The translations under genes and the position numbers were made by a program. The notes under the pieces were generated by a model. It saw only the letters and a program-made list of their open reading frames with translations. It had not been told where the DNA came from and did not search any database. From assembly GCF_033283405.1 (NCBI RefSeq), contig NZ_JAWMQR010000001.1, forward strand, positions 310,001-374,000: a stretch of DNA of 64,000 nt, in the 5' to 3' direction. This document shows, piece by piece, positions 26,470 to 35,791 of the stretch (position 1 is the first letter of the stretch; the number at the start of each line of letters is the position of its first letter). This DNA is from Halioxenophilus sp033283405 (GTDB lineage: Bacteria > Pseudomonadota > Gammaproteobacteria > Pseudomonadales > Cellvibrionaceae).

Positions 26470-28964
26470 GGCAACCCTGGTTGTTGTCGGTTCGCCTGCT
26501 GTGGCGCAACCTGCGCGGTGGCGAGTTAACCATTCTGGCGGTGAGTGTGGTGTTGGCGGTAGCGGTGGTAACGGCCATTGCGGTTTTCGCCGATCGCATG
26601 GACCACTCGCTAAAGCAGCAGAGTCACGCCTATCTGGCCGCAGACCGCCAGGTAAGCAGCCGTTTCCCTATGCCAGACCACTGGTTCACTCAGGCCAATC
26701 AATTCGACCTGCAGCAGAGCCGGATCATCGAGTTTGGCTCTATGGTTTTTGCCGGGGAGGAGATGACTCTGGCCTCGGTAAAAGCAGTGGCCGAGGGCTA
26801 TCCACTGCGCGGACAGCTGGAAGTCAGTCAAATTCCCTTTGCCACAGCGGCACAGATGCAGGTTACTACGGCAATTCCTGCACCCGGCGAGGTGTGGGTG
26901 GAGTCGAGCTTGCTGCCGATGATGGGGTTAGCCTTGGGCGATAGCCTCTGGATCGGTGAGCAGAGTTTTACCATTAAGCAGGTGTTGATGTACGAGCCCG
27001 ATGGCAACCGGGGTATCTCCATGACTGGGCCGCGGGTGCTGATGAATATCGCCGACGTACCCGCCACCGGGGTTATCCAGCCCGGTAGTCGTATCTCCTA
27101 TCTCTGGTTGCTGGCCGGTGAGGAGGATAACCTCGAACGCTTTAAGGAGTGGCTGGAGCCAGAACTTGGCGAGCACTACCGGTGGCGCACTGTGGAGGAG
27201 TCTGAGCGGCGCCTGGGTGGAGCTCTTAACCGTGGCAAAAGTTTCCTGATGCTGGCCGCCATGATTGGCGTGCTACTGGCCGGAGTCGCCATCGCCATGG
27301 CCTCCCAACAGTTTGCCCGGGTGAACCAGGATGCGGTGGCACTGTTCAAGAGCCTCGGCTCGCCGAGCGGCCAGGTGCGCTTTCTCTACTTTGGCCAGCT
27401 GTTGTGTCTGGGTGTATTGGCCACGTTGCTGGGCTTGGCGGCAGGGGAGGTATTGCATCGCTTTATTGCCCAGAGTATTGGCGCGCTGTTTAACGTCACC
27501 TTGGTGGGTGCCTCGCTGCAACCCTATGTGATTGGCTTTTTTGCCGGTCTTGTCTGCCTGCTCTGTTTTGCGTTGCCACCCATATGGCCACTGCCAAACC
27601 TGCCGCCCATTCGTATTCTGCGCAGCGATGTCGAGCTGGCTGCAGCCAACCCCTGGTTGCGAGGCGGCCTGGGTGTGCTGGCGATTATGGTGTTGATTGG
27701 CGTCTACAGTTTGGATCTGAAGCTGACCCTGACGGTGATGGCGGGCCTCTTTGCCGTCACTCTGTTGGCGGCGCTGCTGGGCTTTGTGCTGTTAAAAAGC
27801 TCACGCCAGCTGGGGTCTCGGGCCGGAAGTATCTGGCGCCTGGCCATTGCTAACCTGTTGCGCAACGGTCAGCACAGTTTAACGCAGCTGGTGGTGTTCG
27901 CCACCGCCATTATGCTGCTGCAAGTGCTCTACCTGGTGCGCACCAGCCTGATTGATGAGTGGCGGCTGCAACTGCCGGACGATGCCCCCAACCACTTTAT
28001 TTTGAATATGTCGGCCAATGAGAGTAGTGCCATCAAGTCACGCTTTGAGGCCGATCACTATTTTATCTCGCCACTCTACCCGATGGTGCTGGGCCGGTTA
28101 GTGGCGCACAACGACCACCACTATCAGGAGGAGGATCGCGGCAAGTCCAATACCCTACGGCGTGAGCTCAACCTCAGCTGGACGGCCGAGTTGCCGGCTG
28201 ACAATCGCATAGAAGCGGGTCAGTGGTGGCCCGAATGGCAGGGTGAGGGCTATGGTGTTTCGGTGGAGGAGTTTACCGCCGGTGAGCTGGGCTTGTCGGT
28301 CGGCGATAAGCTGCAGTTCAGTCTGGGCGGGTTGGAGCTTAGCGCCACGGTGGCGAGTATTCGCAGTGTCGACTGGAACGCCATGACCCCCAACTTCTAT
28401 TTTCTCTTTTCGCCCGGGGCGCTGGAAAACTACTCGCCCACCTATATGACCAGCGCCACCATCCCCACCAGTGATAAGCAGTTTATCACTGAGTTGATTC
28501 GCGATTACCCCACCATTGTGGTGATCGAGGTGGACCGTATTATCGAGCGCATCAAGTCGATTGTGGATCAGGTTAGCCAGGGGGTAGGGCTGGTATTGTG
28601 GGTGGTATTGATGGGCGGGGTGCTGGTACTGGTGGCTGCGGTTAACGCCAGTATGCAGGCGCGCCTGCACGAGACCAGTATTATCCGCGCTCTGGGCAGC
28701 TCCCGTCGCAAGCTTGTTGGCAGCCTTTGGTTGGAGTTCTCCCTGCTGGGCTTCCTGGCCGGGTTAATGGCAGTGATTGGCACTGAGTCGATTCTCTGGT
28801 CGCTGCGCGTTTTTGTATTTGAATTGCAAGGCTCCTTCCATTGGCAAATGTGGATTGCTGGGCCACTGTTGGCCACGCTCTTTATCGGTTTGCTGGGGGC
28901 ATTGGCCTGCCGCCGAGTGGTGGTGGTACCGCCGGCGTTGGTATTGCGTGAGCTGCAAAGTTAG
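26466..28964 (+). CDS. ybbP: FtsX-like ABC permease, YbbP type
   Basis: An 832-aa permease with two FtsX-like modules. A first membrane helix (about 21-40) is followed by a large periplasmic domain; then come blocks of membrane helices around 255-440, a second periplasmic region, and three C-terminal helices ending QARLHETSIIRALGSSRRKL...RVVVVPPALVLRELQS. This is the YbbP architecture (two tandem four-helix units). It overlaps the ATPase gene by ATGA, indicating translational coupling. The substrate is unknown. Confidence 0.9.
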   Translation: MRQPWLLSVRLLWRNLRGGELTILAVSVVLAVAVVTAIAVFADRMDHSLKQQSHAYLAADRQVSSRFPMPDHWFTQANQFDLQQSRIIEFGSMVFAGEEMTLASVKAVAEGYPLRGQLEVSQIPFATAAQMQVTTAIPAPGEVWVESSLLPMMGLALGDSLWIGEQSFTIKQVLMYEPDGNRGISMTGPRVLMNIADVPATGVIQPGSRISYLWLLAGEEDNLERFKEWLEPELGEHYRWRTVEESERRLGGALNRGKSFLMLAAMIGVLLAGVAIAMASQQFARVNQDAVALFKSLGSPSGQVRFLYFGQLLCLGVLATLLGLAAGEVLHRFIAQSIGALFNVTLVGASLQPYVIGFFAGLVCLLCFALPPIWPLPNLPPIRILRSDVELAAANPWLRGGLGVLAIMVLIGVYSLDLKLTLTVMAGLFAVTLLAALLGFVLLKSSRQLGSRAGSIWRLAIANLLRNGQHSLTQLVVFATAIMLLQVLYLVRTSLIDEWRLQLPDDAPNHFILNMSANESSAIKSRFEADHYFISPLYPMVLGRLVAHNDHHYQEEDRGKSNTLRRELNLSWTAELPADNRIEAGQWWPEWQGEGYGVSVEEFTAGELGLSVGDKLQFSLGGLELSATVASIRSVDWNAMTPNFYFLFSPGALENYSPTYMTSATIPTSDKQFITELIRDYPTIVVIEVDRIIERIKSIVDQVSQGVGLVLWVVLMGGVLVLVAAVNASMQARLHETSIIRALGSSRRKLVGSLWLEFSLLGFLAGLMAVIGTESILWSLRVFVFELQGSFHWQMWIAGPLLATLFIGLLGALACRRVVVVPPALVLRELQS

Positions 28965-29001
28965 TGGGGGAATTGCAAGAGTGGGCGGGTTAATGTAGCT
29001 G

Positions 29002-29928
29002 TTAGCGTAGCTGTTTTAACACCTGGAGCAGGTCCGGCAGCAGCTGCAGGTAGGTGGCCAGTTGGCCGGCAGTGCTGGCCAGGTCGAGCCGCGGTTGGTT
29101 TAACTCGGCTTCGGTACGCTCGACTATGCGCGCCAGCAGCCGCTTGGCACGCAGGCGGTTTACACCAAGCTCCGTCAGCGGGGAGATGAGTGGGGTGGCT
29201 AACAACACCAGGCCAAAACCACCTACGGCACCGGTCATACCCACCCAGGCGGGGGCGCCAAACCAACCGGCCCACAAGCCACCCAACAGCGATTGCTGGC
29301 TGATGTAAACCGAACTGGCCAGTGCCGAGCCGGTAGCGGCGGCACTGCCAAAGGTAATCTTGTCGGCCAGACCACGGCCAAGCAAACCAATAGAGACAAA
29401 CATCAACAGATCGCGGCTCCCCTCCTGGCTGAGGCGTAGACGCTCCACGGCCAACTGCAGGTTGTGCTGGGCCTGTTCCGCTGACAGCTGGCCCAACTCG
29501 CCTTCCAACTCTTCAAATAAGGCGCTGCTCAAGTCCGGGTGTAAACTTAAATGGTGTTGATACTTCGTCTGTAATTGGGAGAGCGCTAACAGCTCTTCGG
29601 CAATTATTGCCAGTAGTGCCAGCTCTTTACCGGTGGGCACTTTGGGGTTCGCTTGCCGGTGGCCCCGCCACAAGGCCCGTTGTGCCAGGCGCCACACGCT
29701 GCGCGGCAGATTGAGCAGATCTTTGGGAATGTCGGCACGGTTTTGCCAATGGCGTAGTGCCACGGCTTTAGCCGAAGCAAAGTGGGTTTTATAGACCTGG
29801 TCGGTACGTGACCTGGCCTCAGCGAAGTGGGTTTGTGTAATTGCCTGCCATTGATCGAGCCAGGCGTCCTGTGCTGATGTGGCACAACTGGCTGCTTCGT
29901 CGGTGGGCGTATCAGGTGTGAAAGACAT
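29002..29928 (-). CDS. hypothetical membrane protein, charged N-terminal half
   Basis: About 308 aa, not assigned to a family with confidence. Residues 1-190 are helical, charged and Gln/Leu-rich (HFAEARSRTDQVYKTHFASA, LSQLQTKYQHHLSLHPDL). Two or so hydrophobic, Gly/Ala-rich segments follow at about 195-255 (LLMFVSIGLLGRGLADK, GMTGAVGGFGLVLLATPLI). The tail is helical (LRAKRLLARIVERTEAELNQ). The ATG at 29928 is preferred over GTG 29943; neither has a strong ribosome-binding site. It converges on ybbP with 37 bp between stops and is divergent from tpm. The topology hints at a membrane-stabilising or scaffold role, but nothing identifies it. Confidence 0.7.
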   Translation of the reverse strand: MSFTPDTPTDEAASCATSAQDAWLDQWQAITQTHFAEARSRTDQVYKTHFASAKAVALRHWQNRADIPKDLLNLPRSVWRLAQRALWRGHRQANPKVPTGKELALLAIIAEELLALSQLQTKYQHHLSLHPDLSSALFEELEGELGQLSAEQAQHNLQLAVERLRLSQEGSRDLLMFVSIGLLGRGLADKITFGSAAATGSALASSVYISQQSLLGGLWAGWFGAPAWVGMTGAVGGFGLVLLATPLISPLTELGVNRLRAKRLLARIVERTEAELNQPRLDLASTAGQLATYLQLLPDLLQVLKQLR

Positions 29929-29999
29929 TTGTGGCTCGTGCACGGTTTGTGTTACATACCGAGACTCTTTTTAGCAGATTGTGATCGATGAGGTGAAGG

Positions 30000-30638
30000 G
30001 TGGAACAGCAATTTTGGTTTGATCGATGGGCGAAACGTGAAATCGGTTTTCATATGGCAGCGCCACACCCCTTGTTGATTAAACATTTTAGTCGGCTCGC
30101 ATTAGCCGCCAATAGCCACGTTTTGACGCCTCTGTGTGGCAAAAGTTTGGATCTGCACTGGTTGCTGGCCCAAGGTTGCCGGGTCACCGGTGTGGAGTTG
30201 TCGGAAGCGGCGGTGAAGGAGTTGTTCGCCGAGCTGAAGCTTTCGCCAGTCGTCAGCGCGGAGGGGGCTCTGCGCCGGTATCAGGCTGGTGCACTCACGG
30301 TGTTTGTCGGTGACCTGTTTGCGCTTAAGGCTGAACAGCTGGCGGCGGTTGATGCCATCTACGATCGGGCCGCGCTGGTGGCTCTGCCCCAGAGCATGCG
30401 CGGCGATTACGCCCAACAGCTCTTGGCGTTAAGCCAGTCGGCGCCACAGCTGATTGTCACCATGGAGTATGATCAGTCCCTGCAACCCGGGCCGCCCTTT
30501 GCAGTATCGGAAGCGATGGTGCGCGGCCTCTATGAGTCGCATTACGCCATCGAACTGGTGGAGCGGGTGGCTGTTGAGGGCGGCTTAAAAGGCCTTTGCC
30601 CCGCTGAAGAGGCGGTTTGGCAGTTAACGCCCCGTTAG
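30000..30638 (+). CDS. tpm: thiopurine S-methyltransferase family
   Basis: A 212-aa SAM-dependent methyltransferase. The N-terminus FWFDRWAKREIGFH is typical of bacterial TPMT. The SAM motif HVLTPLCGKSLDLHWLLAQG follows, then RVTGVELSEAAV, FVGDLFAL and IYDRAALVALP. Bacterial members methylate selenite/tellurite species and thiopurines. The start is GTG 30000. It ends 15 bp from the convergent sigma-54 activator gene. Confidence 0.92.
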   Translation: MEQQFWFDRWAKREIGFHMAAPHPLLIKHFSRLALAANSHVLTPLCGKSLDLHWLLAQGCRVTGVELSEAAVKELFAELKLSPVVSAEGALRRYQAGALTVFVGDLFALKAEQLAAVDAIYDRAALVALPQSMRGDYAQQLLALSQSAPQLIVTMEYDQSLQPGPPFAVSEAMVRGLYESHYAIELVERVAVEGGLKGLCPAEEAVWQLTPR

Positions 30639-30653
30639 TTACCTTCCGGCCAC

Positions 30654-31982
30654 TTATAAATCATTGAGTTTGCGATAGAGGGTCCGCTCGCTGACACCCA
30701 GTAGTTTGGCCAGGGAGCGGTTGTCGCCGCGATGGTGAGCCACCGCATACCGTAGATAGAGTTTTTCTGCTTCGGCCAGAGTCAGTAGAGTCTCTGGCCA
30801 GCCGGGCTCGGTACGACTGGTTTGTTCTCCGTTGGTACGCTCCAGTTCGGGCAGTTCGCGGCCTTTGCCATCGATACCGGCGGGCGGTTGCAGCTGTTCG
30901 GGGGTTACCACTTCGCCATCACACAAAATGGCGGCTCGCGCCAGGCGGTTTTTCAATTCGCGAATATTGCCCGGGTAGTCGAGCGACTTCAGATAGCGCA
31001 GTGCCGCCGCCGACAGCGTTTTAGCGCCGTGCTGCCACTGGCTGAGGTAGGATTCGGCGATGAGCGGGATATCCTCGACGCGCTCGCGCAGTGGCGGTAG
31101 TTGCACCGGAAAGCTGTTGATCCGGTAGTAGAGGTCCTGGCGAAACAATCCTTGAGCGACTAACGCTTCCAGGTTCTGATGGGTGGCGCTGATCAGGCGG
31201 AAGTTTGCAGCCCGTTCTGTGACTGAACCCACCCGACGGTAACTGCCGGTCTCAATCAAGCGCAGCAACTTTACCTGTAGCGGCAGCGGTACATCGCCAA
31301 TCTCATCGAGGAAAAGTGTGCCGCCATCGGCCGCCTCCACCAGGCCTGGTTTGGCTTGATTGGCGCCGGTAAAAGCCCCCTTCTCATGGCCAAAGAGTTC
31401 GCTCTCAAACAGCGATTCGGTTAGGCCGGAACACTCAACCACCACAAATTGCTGCCGCTTGCGCAAACTGTTGAAGTGCAGATAGCGTGCCGCCAACTCC
31501 TTACCTGTGCCTGACTCCCCGGTGATCAACACGCTGATGTCGTTGGGGGCTGCCCGCTGTAGCAGTTCCAGTGTTTGGGTGAATATCTGGCTGTAACCGA
31601 GCAGGCGATAACGGCTGTTGCCCGATTGATTCACGACCTGCTGCGTCTCCAGGTAGACGGCGCCCAACCCCTCCACCCACAAAGGCTCCAGACGGATGTC
31701 GACATGTTCGGCACCCTCGACGCTATGGTGAACATGGAGCACCCGTTGTGGGCTCTGCCGCTCTTGGGCCATCTTCAGCGGGCAGCTCTCGCCAGAGAGG
31801 TGGCAGGGCTCGGCGTAGCCGTGGGAGGCCTGGTGGCAGAGTCGGTTTGGGTCAGCGCTGGGAAATCGAGCCTGAAAAACACTGTTGGTGGCAATAATCT
31901 GGTAGTTGTTATTGATTACCAGGGCCGCCTCTTCGCTGGTGTTGAGGCGGTTCTGCAATTCTGTTTGGCTTAGAGTGAGCAT
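30654..31982 (-). CDS. sigma-54-dependent activator with Cys/His-rich PAS domain
   Basis: A bacterial enhancer-binding protein, 442 aa from ATG 31982; the frame is open to 32156, so the N-terminus could be longer. Residues about 10-120 form a PAS domain with an unusual motif: CHQASHGYAEPCHLSGESCP, three Cys and three His in 20 residues. The AAA+ domain has GESGTGKE (Walker A), GAFTGA (sigma-54 contact), GGTLFLDEIGDVPLP (Walker B) and the arginine-finger region FRQDLYYRI. A Fis-type helix-turn-helix ends the protein (LLGVSERTLYRKL). It is divergent from the cytochrome bd operon. The Cys/His cluster could bind metal or sense redox state, and the operon is a plausible target; both points are inference. 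Confidence 0.88.
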   Translation of the reverse strand: MLTLSQTELQNRLNTSEEAALVINNNYQIIATNSVFQARFPSADPNRLCHQASHGYAEPCHLSGESCPLKMAQERQSPQRVLHVHHSVEGAEHVDIRLEPLWVEGLGAVYLETQQVVNQSGNSRYRLLGYSQIFTQTLELLQRAAPNDISVLITGESGTGKELAARYLHFNSLRKRQQFVVVECSGLTESLFESELFGHEKGAFTGANQAKPGLVEAADGGTLFLDEIGDVPLPLQVKLLRLIETGSYRRVGSVTERAANFRLISATHQNLEALVAQGLFRQDLYYRINSFPVQLPPLRERVEDIPLIAESYLSQWQHGAKTLSAAALRYLKSLDYPGNIRELKNRLARAAILCDGEVVTPEQLQPPAGIDGKGRELPELERTNGEQTSRTEPGWPETLLTLAEAEKLYLRYAVAHHRGDNRSLAKLLGVSERTLYRKLNDL

Positions 31983-32390
31983 TGCGTCGCCTGGTTGGCT
32001 CTCCTGGATGGCCTTTGTGCGACCGATAATATGCCGCTCTGGGTAAGCAAGGTGGCTGCCATGGTTGGCGGTACCTATGTCATCAGTGGCATAGGGTGTC
32101 ATATTTGTCATAGGCAAAGCAATTGGCTGCGCCTGATGAACGGTTAGCACGTCCATAAGCGATGCCGCAAAGAGTGCGGTATTGGCGGCTTGGTAGCGCT
32201 ATTTGCTGGTCACAGGTCAACGCCCGCGGCGTGGTCGGTTTATTGCATTTCGAAAATTGCTAATTTAGTAAAAGCCCAAATTTGGCACTGGCTGCCAGCC
32301 CGCTTGAGGCAACCGATGAGACACCATCATGCGGGCTCAGGCAATTGTCTGCCAGATTTTGGCGCTTGTGTATTGGATGAGGAGAATAGC
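31983..32390. promoter_or_regulatory. divergent control region, sigma-54 activator / cyd operon
   Basis: About 400 bp between the activator start and cydP. It must carry the cyd promoter. I find no perfect FNR/ANR site (TTGAT-N4-ATCAA). One -24-like TTGGCAC (32282-32288) lacks a correctly spaced -12 element. Part of the region may instead encode an extended N-terminus of the activator. Confidence 0.4.
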
Positions 32391-32552
32391 GTGTCGCGTC
32401 AGCTCTGGTATCACCACCCATTGGTTAAAGAAGTCGCTCTTATCCTGGTGATTAAAACCGTGGCTATTGTGCTGATTGGTAAGCTCTACTTTTCCGACCC
32501 TGTCGATGTTAGCCAACCCGGCAGCCGTGTGAGTGAGCAATTGGGCTTGTGA
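32391..32552 (+). CDS. cydP: cytochrome bd small subunit CydP
   Basis: A 53-aa single-span membrane protein, start GTG 32391 with ATGAGGAG 7-14 bases upstream. It reads VSRQLWYHHPLVKEVALILV, then a membrane helix ending IGKLYFS, and a short polar tail. This matches the CydP pattern (a basic N-terminus, 'rEi.liLliKl..l..i..lfFs') found before cydA in many Pseudomonadota. It is thought to support assembly of the bd oxidase. It lies 61 bp before cydA. Confidence 0.82.
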   Translation: MSRQLWYHHPLVKEVALILVIKTVAIVLIGKLYFSDPVDVSQPGSRVSEQLGL

Positions 32553-32613
32553 GCAATGGCTGGATGGATTGGGTGTTATTAGTTGTTCCTGCTTCTGCAA
32601 TTAGGAGTGTTTG

Positions 32614-34188
32614 ATGTTTGATGACACGCTGGTGAATTTATCGCGGCTGCAATTTGCCATCACCGCCTTTTACCATTTTCTGTTTGTGCCGTTGACGCTC
32701 GGCTTGGCCTTTATTCTGGCCATTATGGAGTCCGTCTATGTGATGACCGGTAATGTCATCTACAAGGATATGGTTAAGTTCTGGGGCAAGTTGTTTGGTA
32801 TTAATTTCGCGCTGGGGGTTACCACGGGTTTAACCATGGAGTTTCAGTTCGGCACAAACTGGGCCTACTACTCACACTATGTTGGCGACGTTTTTGGTGC
32901 GCCGCTGGCCATTGAAGGGTTGATGGCCTTCTTCCTGGAGTCGACCTTTATTGGCCTCTTCTTTTTTGGCTGGGATCGGCTTACCAAGGTGCAGCACTTA
33001 ATGGTCACTTGGCTGGTGGCCATTGGCTCGAATTTATCGGCACTTTGGATTCTCATTGCCAACGGTTGGATGCAGAACCCGGTGGGGGCCGAATTTAACT
33101 ATCAAACACTGCGCATGGAGATGACCAGTTTTAGTGATCTGATCTTTAACCCGGTGGCCCAGGTTAAATTTGTCCACACCGTCTCTGCCGGCTATGTCAC
33201 CGGTGCCATGTTTGTGCTGGCCATTTCCGGTTACTACCTGCTGAAAAAACGCGATCTTCCCTTTGCCCGTCGTTCGTTTGCCATCGCCGCCAGTTTTGGC
33301 ATGGCCTCAATTTTGTCGGTGATTGTATTGGGTGATGAGTCTGGCTACGAGCTGGGCGATGTGCAAAAAACCAAACTGGCGGTCATTGAAGCCGAGTGGG
33401 AGACTCAGCCACCGCCGGCCCCGTTTACGGTTATCGGTTGGCCCAATGAAGAGACAATGACCACCGACTACGCCATTAAAGTGCCTTTCGCATTGGGTCT
33501 GATTGCCACCCGCTCCATCGATGAAGCGGTGGTGGGCATCAAAGATCTTAAAACACTGCATGAAGAGCGTATTCGCAACGGCATGGTTGCCTATGGGCAG
33601 CTGCAAGCGCTGCGTAGTGGTGATGACAGTGAGGCGACCAAGCAGGCGTTTGCAGCCGTTAAGGCCGACCTGGGTTATGGCCTACTGTTAAAACGCTACA
33701 CAGAGAATATTGTCGATGCCACGGATGAGCAGGTGGCTATGGCGGTGGCAGACACCATTCCCAGGGTTGCGCCTATGTTCCTCACCTTCCGGATAATGGT
33801 TGGTTTGGGTGTGCTGATGCTGGTATTGATTGGCCTCTCTTTTATTTATGCCACTTTGCATGTGGTGGAAAAGAAGACCTGGTTATTGAAAGCGTTGATT
33901 ATCTGCCTGCCGGCACCGTGGATAGCCTGTGAGATGGGTTGGTTTGTGGCCGAGTTTGGTCGGCAACCCTGGTCGATTGGTGAAATTCTGCCGACCTATC
34001 TCTCTGTCTCTACCCGCTCGGTGGGTGATCTTTGGTTGAGTCTGGGCGCCTTTATCGGCTTCTACTCGGTACTGTTAGTCGTCGAGCTGTACCTGATGTT
34101 TCGTTTCGCCCGCAAAGGCCCCAGCAGTTTGGGTACCGGTCGATACTGCCACGAACAACCTGAAGCCAACCCGTTGGTTGCCGGTTAG
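32614..34188 (+). CDS. cydA: cytochrome bd ubiquinol oxidase subunit I
   Basis: The heme-carrying subunit of the quinol oxidase, 524 aa, which reduces O2 to water at high affinity without pumping protons. ATG 32614 follows TAGGAGTG. Visible heme ligands are His near residue 19 (FYHFLFVPLTLG), His in VKFVHTVSAGYVTG for b558/b595, and Met in the helix after the Q loop (IMVGLGVLML). The periplasmic Q loop is the long type (about 248-385). GWFVAEFGRQPW and the C-terminal helix are intact. It is followed 18 bp later by cydB. Confidence 0.96.
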   Translation: MFDDTLVNLSRLQFAITAFYHFLFVPLTLGLAFILAIMESVYVMTGNVIYKDMVKFWGKLFGINFALGVTTGLTMEFQFGTNWAYYSHYVGDVFGAPLAIEGLMAFFLESTFIGLFFFGWDRLTKVQHLMVTWLVAIGSNLSALWILIANGWMQNPVGAEFNYQTLRMEMTSFSDLIFNPVAQVKFVHTVSAGYVTGAMFVLAISGYYLLKKRDLPFARRSFAIAASFGMASILSVIVLGDESGYELGDVQKTKLAVIEAEWETQPPPAPFTVIGWPNEETMTTDYAIKVPFALGLIATRSIDEAVVGIKDLKTLHEERIRNGMVAYGQLQALRSGDDSEATKQAFAAVKADLGYGLLLKRYTENIVDATDEQVAMAVADTIPRVAPMFLTFRIMVGLGVLMLVLIGLSFIYATLHVVEKKTWLLKALIICLPAPWIACEMGWFVAEFGRQPWSIGEILPTYLSVSTRSVGDLWLSLGAFIGFYSVLLVVELYLMFRFARKGPSSLGTGRYCHEQPEANPLVAG

Positions 34189-34206
34189 AGGAGGGGAGGA
34201 GCTGTT

Positions 34207-35340
34207 ATGGATTATGAACTTTTAAAGTTGATCTGGTGGTTGCTCATTGGCGTGTTGCTAATCGGCTTTGCCATTGCCGATGGCTTCGATTTTGGCGTCT
34301 TATCTCTGCTGCGCTGGGTGGGCCGCACCGACAACGAACGGCGGGTGGTGTTAAACACTGTCGGGCCCCATTGGGATGGCAACCAGGTCTGGTTTATCAC
34401 CGCAGGTGGGGCGATATTCGCCGCCTGGCCGGTGGTTTATGCGGTGGCGTTTAGTGGCCTCTATTGGGCGCTGTTGTTGGTACTGTTTGCGCTCTTTTTT
34501 CGGCCGGTTGGCTTTGAGTATCGCTCCAAAATAGAGAGTGCCCGTTGGCGCAACAACTGGGACTGGGTATTAACCACTGCCAGTCTGGTGCCGTCGCTGG
34601 TGTTTGGCGTGGCATTTGGCAATCTCTTATTAGGTGTACCCTTCCATTTTGACGAGCAATTGCTCCCTTTTTACGAGGGCACATTCTGGCAACTGCTAAC
34701 ACCCTTTGCGCTACTGTGTGGCTTGGTAAGCGTAACCCTGCTGATGTCCCATGGCGGTATCTATCTTCAACTGCGCACCGAGGGCGCGATGCAGGCGCGC
34801 GCGCGTACGGCGGTTATGTGGTTGTCACTGTTGTGTGCAGTGCTCTTTGTTCTGGCGGGTATTTGGGTTGCTTTTCTGCCGGGGTTGTCGATTACCGCAA
34901 TCCCGCCTCATCATTTAGCTTCCACGCCATTGGATAAAACCGTGGCGATTGGCAATGGCGGTTGGCTTGCCAATTACCGGCTTTTCCCCCTGTTGCAAGC
35001 GGTGCCGGTGGTGGCTGTCGTTATGTTGCTGGCGACTTGGCTGCTGGCCAGAGTTAACCGGCCTGGTGTTGGTTTTGTTACCAGCTCGCTGGCCATCGCG
35101 GCGGTTATTTTCACCGCGGCGGGTAGCCTGTTTCCATTTGTACTGCCGTCCAGTAGCAATATCAATCACAGCTTAACGCTCTGGGATGTAACCTCCAGTG
35201 AAAAGACCTTAACCATCATGTTTGGGGTGGCTGTGATTTTTGTACCCATCGTATTGAGTTATACCGCCTGGGGTTATTGGAAGATGCGCGGCCGGGTAAC
35301 TCAGCAACATATTGAAGAGAATCCTTACTCGACTTACTAA
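34207..35340 (+). CDS. cydB: cytochrome bd ubiquinol oxidase subunit II
   Basis: The membrane partner of CydA, 377 aa with about nine helices. It begins MDYELLKLIWWLLIGVLLIG and includes the family marks FAIADGFDFGVL, GPHWDGNQVWFITAGGAIFA and the C-terminal SLTLWDVTSSEKTL...YTAWGYWKMRG. The ribosome-binding site is GAGGGGAGGAG before ATG 34207. Confidence 0.96.
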   Translation: MDYELLKLIWWLLIGVLLIGFAIADGFDFGVLSLLRWVGRTDNERRVVLNTVGPHWDGNQVWFITAGGAIFAAWPVVYAVAFSGLYWALLLVLFALFFRPVGFEYRSKIESARWRNNWDWVLTTASLVPSLVFGVAFGNLLLGVPFHFDEQLLPFYEGTFWQLLTPFALLCGLVSVTLLMSHGGIYLQLRTEGAMQARARTAVMWLSLLCAVLFVLAGIWVAFLPGLSITAIPPHHLASTPLDKTVAIGNGGWLANYRLFPLLQAVPVVAVVMLLATWLLARVNRPGVGFVTSSLAIAAVIFTAAGSLFPFVLPSSSNINHSLTLWDVTSSEKTLTIMFGVAVIFVPIVLSYTAWGYWKMRGRVTQQHIEENPYSTY

Positions 35341-35357
35341 TCTGAGGAGGTGTAGCT

Positions 35358-35468
35358 ATGTGGTATTTCGCCTGGATACTTGGCGTGTTACTGGCGTGTT
35401 CATTCGGAATTATTAATGCACTCTGGTTGGAAGTGAATGAAAACTTCGACCGAGATGCTGAAGAGTGA
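35358..35468 (+). CDS. cydX: cytochrome bd small subunit CydX
   Basis: A 36-aa single-helix protein: it begins MWYFAWILGVLLACSFGIIN and continues ALWLE, the CydX signature, ending in an acidic tail. The strong ribosome-binding site TGAGGAGGTG lies 6-15 bases before the ATG. It is 17 bp after cydB, exactly where CydX is expected. CydX stabilises the hemes of CydAB. The next frame overlaps its end. Confidence 0.95.
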   Translation: MWYFAWILGVLLACSFGIINALWLEVNENFDRDAEE

Positions 35469-35766
35469 ACCTGTGCCCTGGTATAAAATAGCGCAACTTA
35501 ATTATGGTACCTGCCGATTGGTGTCGCTGTTTTTGGCTGCAGGGTTATCCCTGGTTGTTTTGGTGGCACCCTGGCTGTTGTCAGCGGAAGCTGGCGCTAT
35601 TAACCATGGCTTGCTGGCCATGGTGTTTTGGGGGATTAGTGTTGGCTTTGTGCACGGAGTGGGTTATGTGCCAGTTGCGCAATTTTGGCAGTGGGCATTG
35701 AACCCTTTGCTGGCCTGGATGGTAATGGCGTGGACAACCGTTTTGGTTGCCCGCGCCTTGTTGTAG
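35437..35766 (+). CDS. ybgE: Cyd operon protein YbgE family
   Basis: A 109-aa protein with about three membrane helices (residues 27-48, 59-78, 88-107), including FVHGVGYVPVAQFWQWALNP, which resembles the 'GvGfrp....ki..Pl' segment of YbgE. It overlaps cydX by 32 nt in another frame; ATG 35455 is an alternative that still overlaps. Its role in the bd oxidase operon is unknown, but the position is conserved with E. coli cydABX-ybgE. Confidence 0.78.
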   Translation: MKTSTEMLKSEPVPWYKIAQLNYGTCRLVSLFLAAGLSLVVLVAPWLLSAEAGAINHGLLAMVFWGISVGFVHGVGYVPVAQFWQWALNPLLAWMVMAWTTVLVARALL

Positions 35767-35772
35767 CGCGGG

Positions 35773-35791
35773 GCTAACCTTAACGGTTAGC
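35773..35791. terminator. bidirectional terminator candidate between ybgE and phasin genes
   Basis: GCTAACC-ttaac-GGTTAGC lies between two convergent stops; the phasin stop codon is within one arm. The flanking T runs are short, so efficiency is uncertain. Confidence 0.5.

Noticed and set aside
32282..32288. TTGGCAC, a -24-like element upstream of cydP
   Set aside because: The GC of the -12 element is not at the required spacing, so a sigma-54 promoter cannot be claimed.
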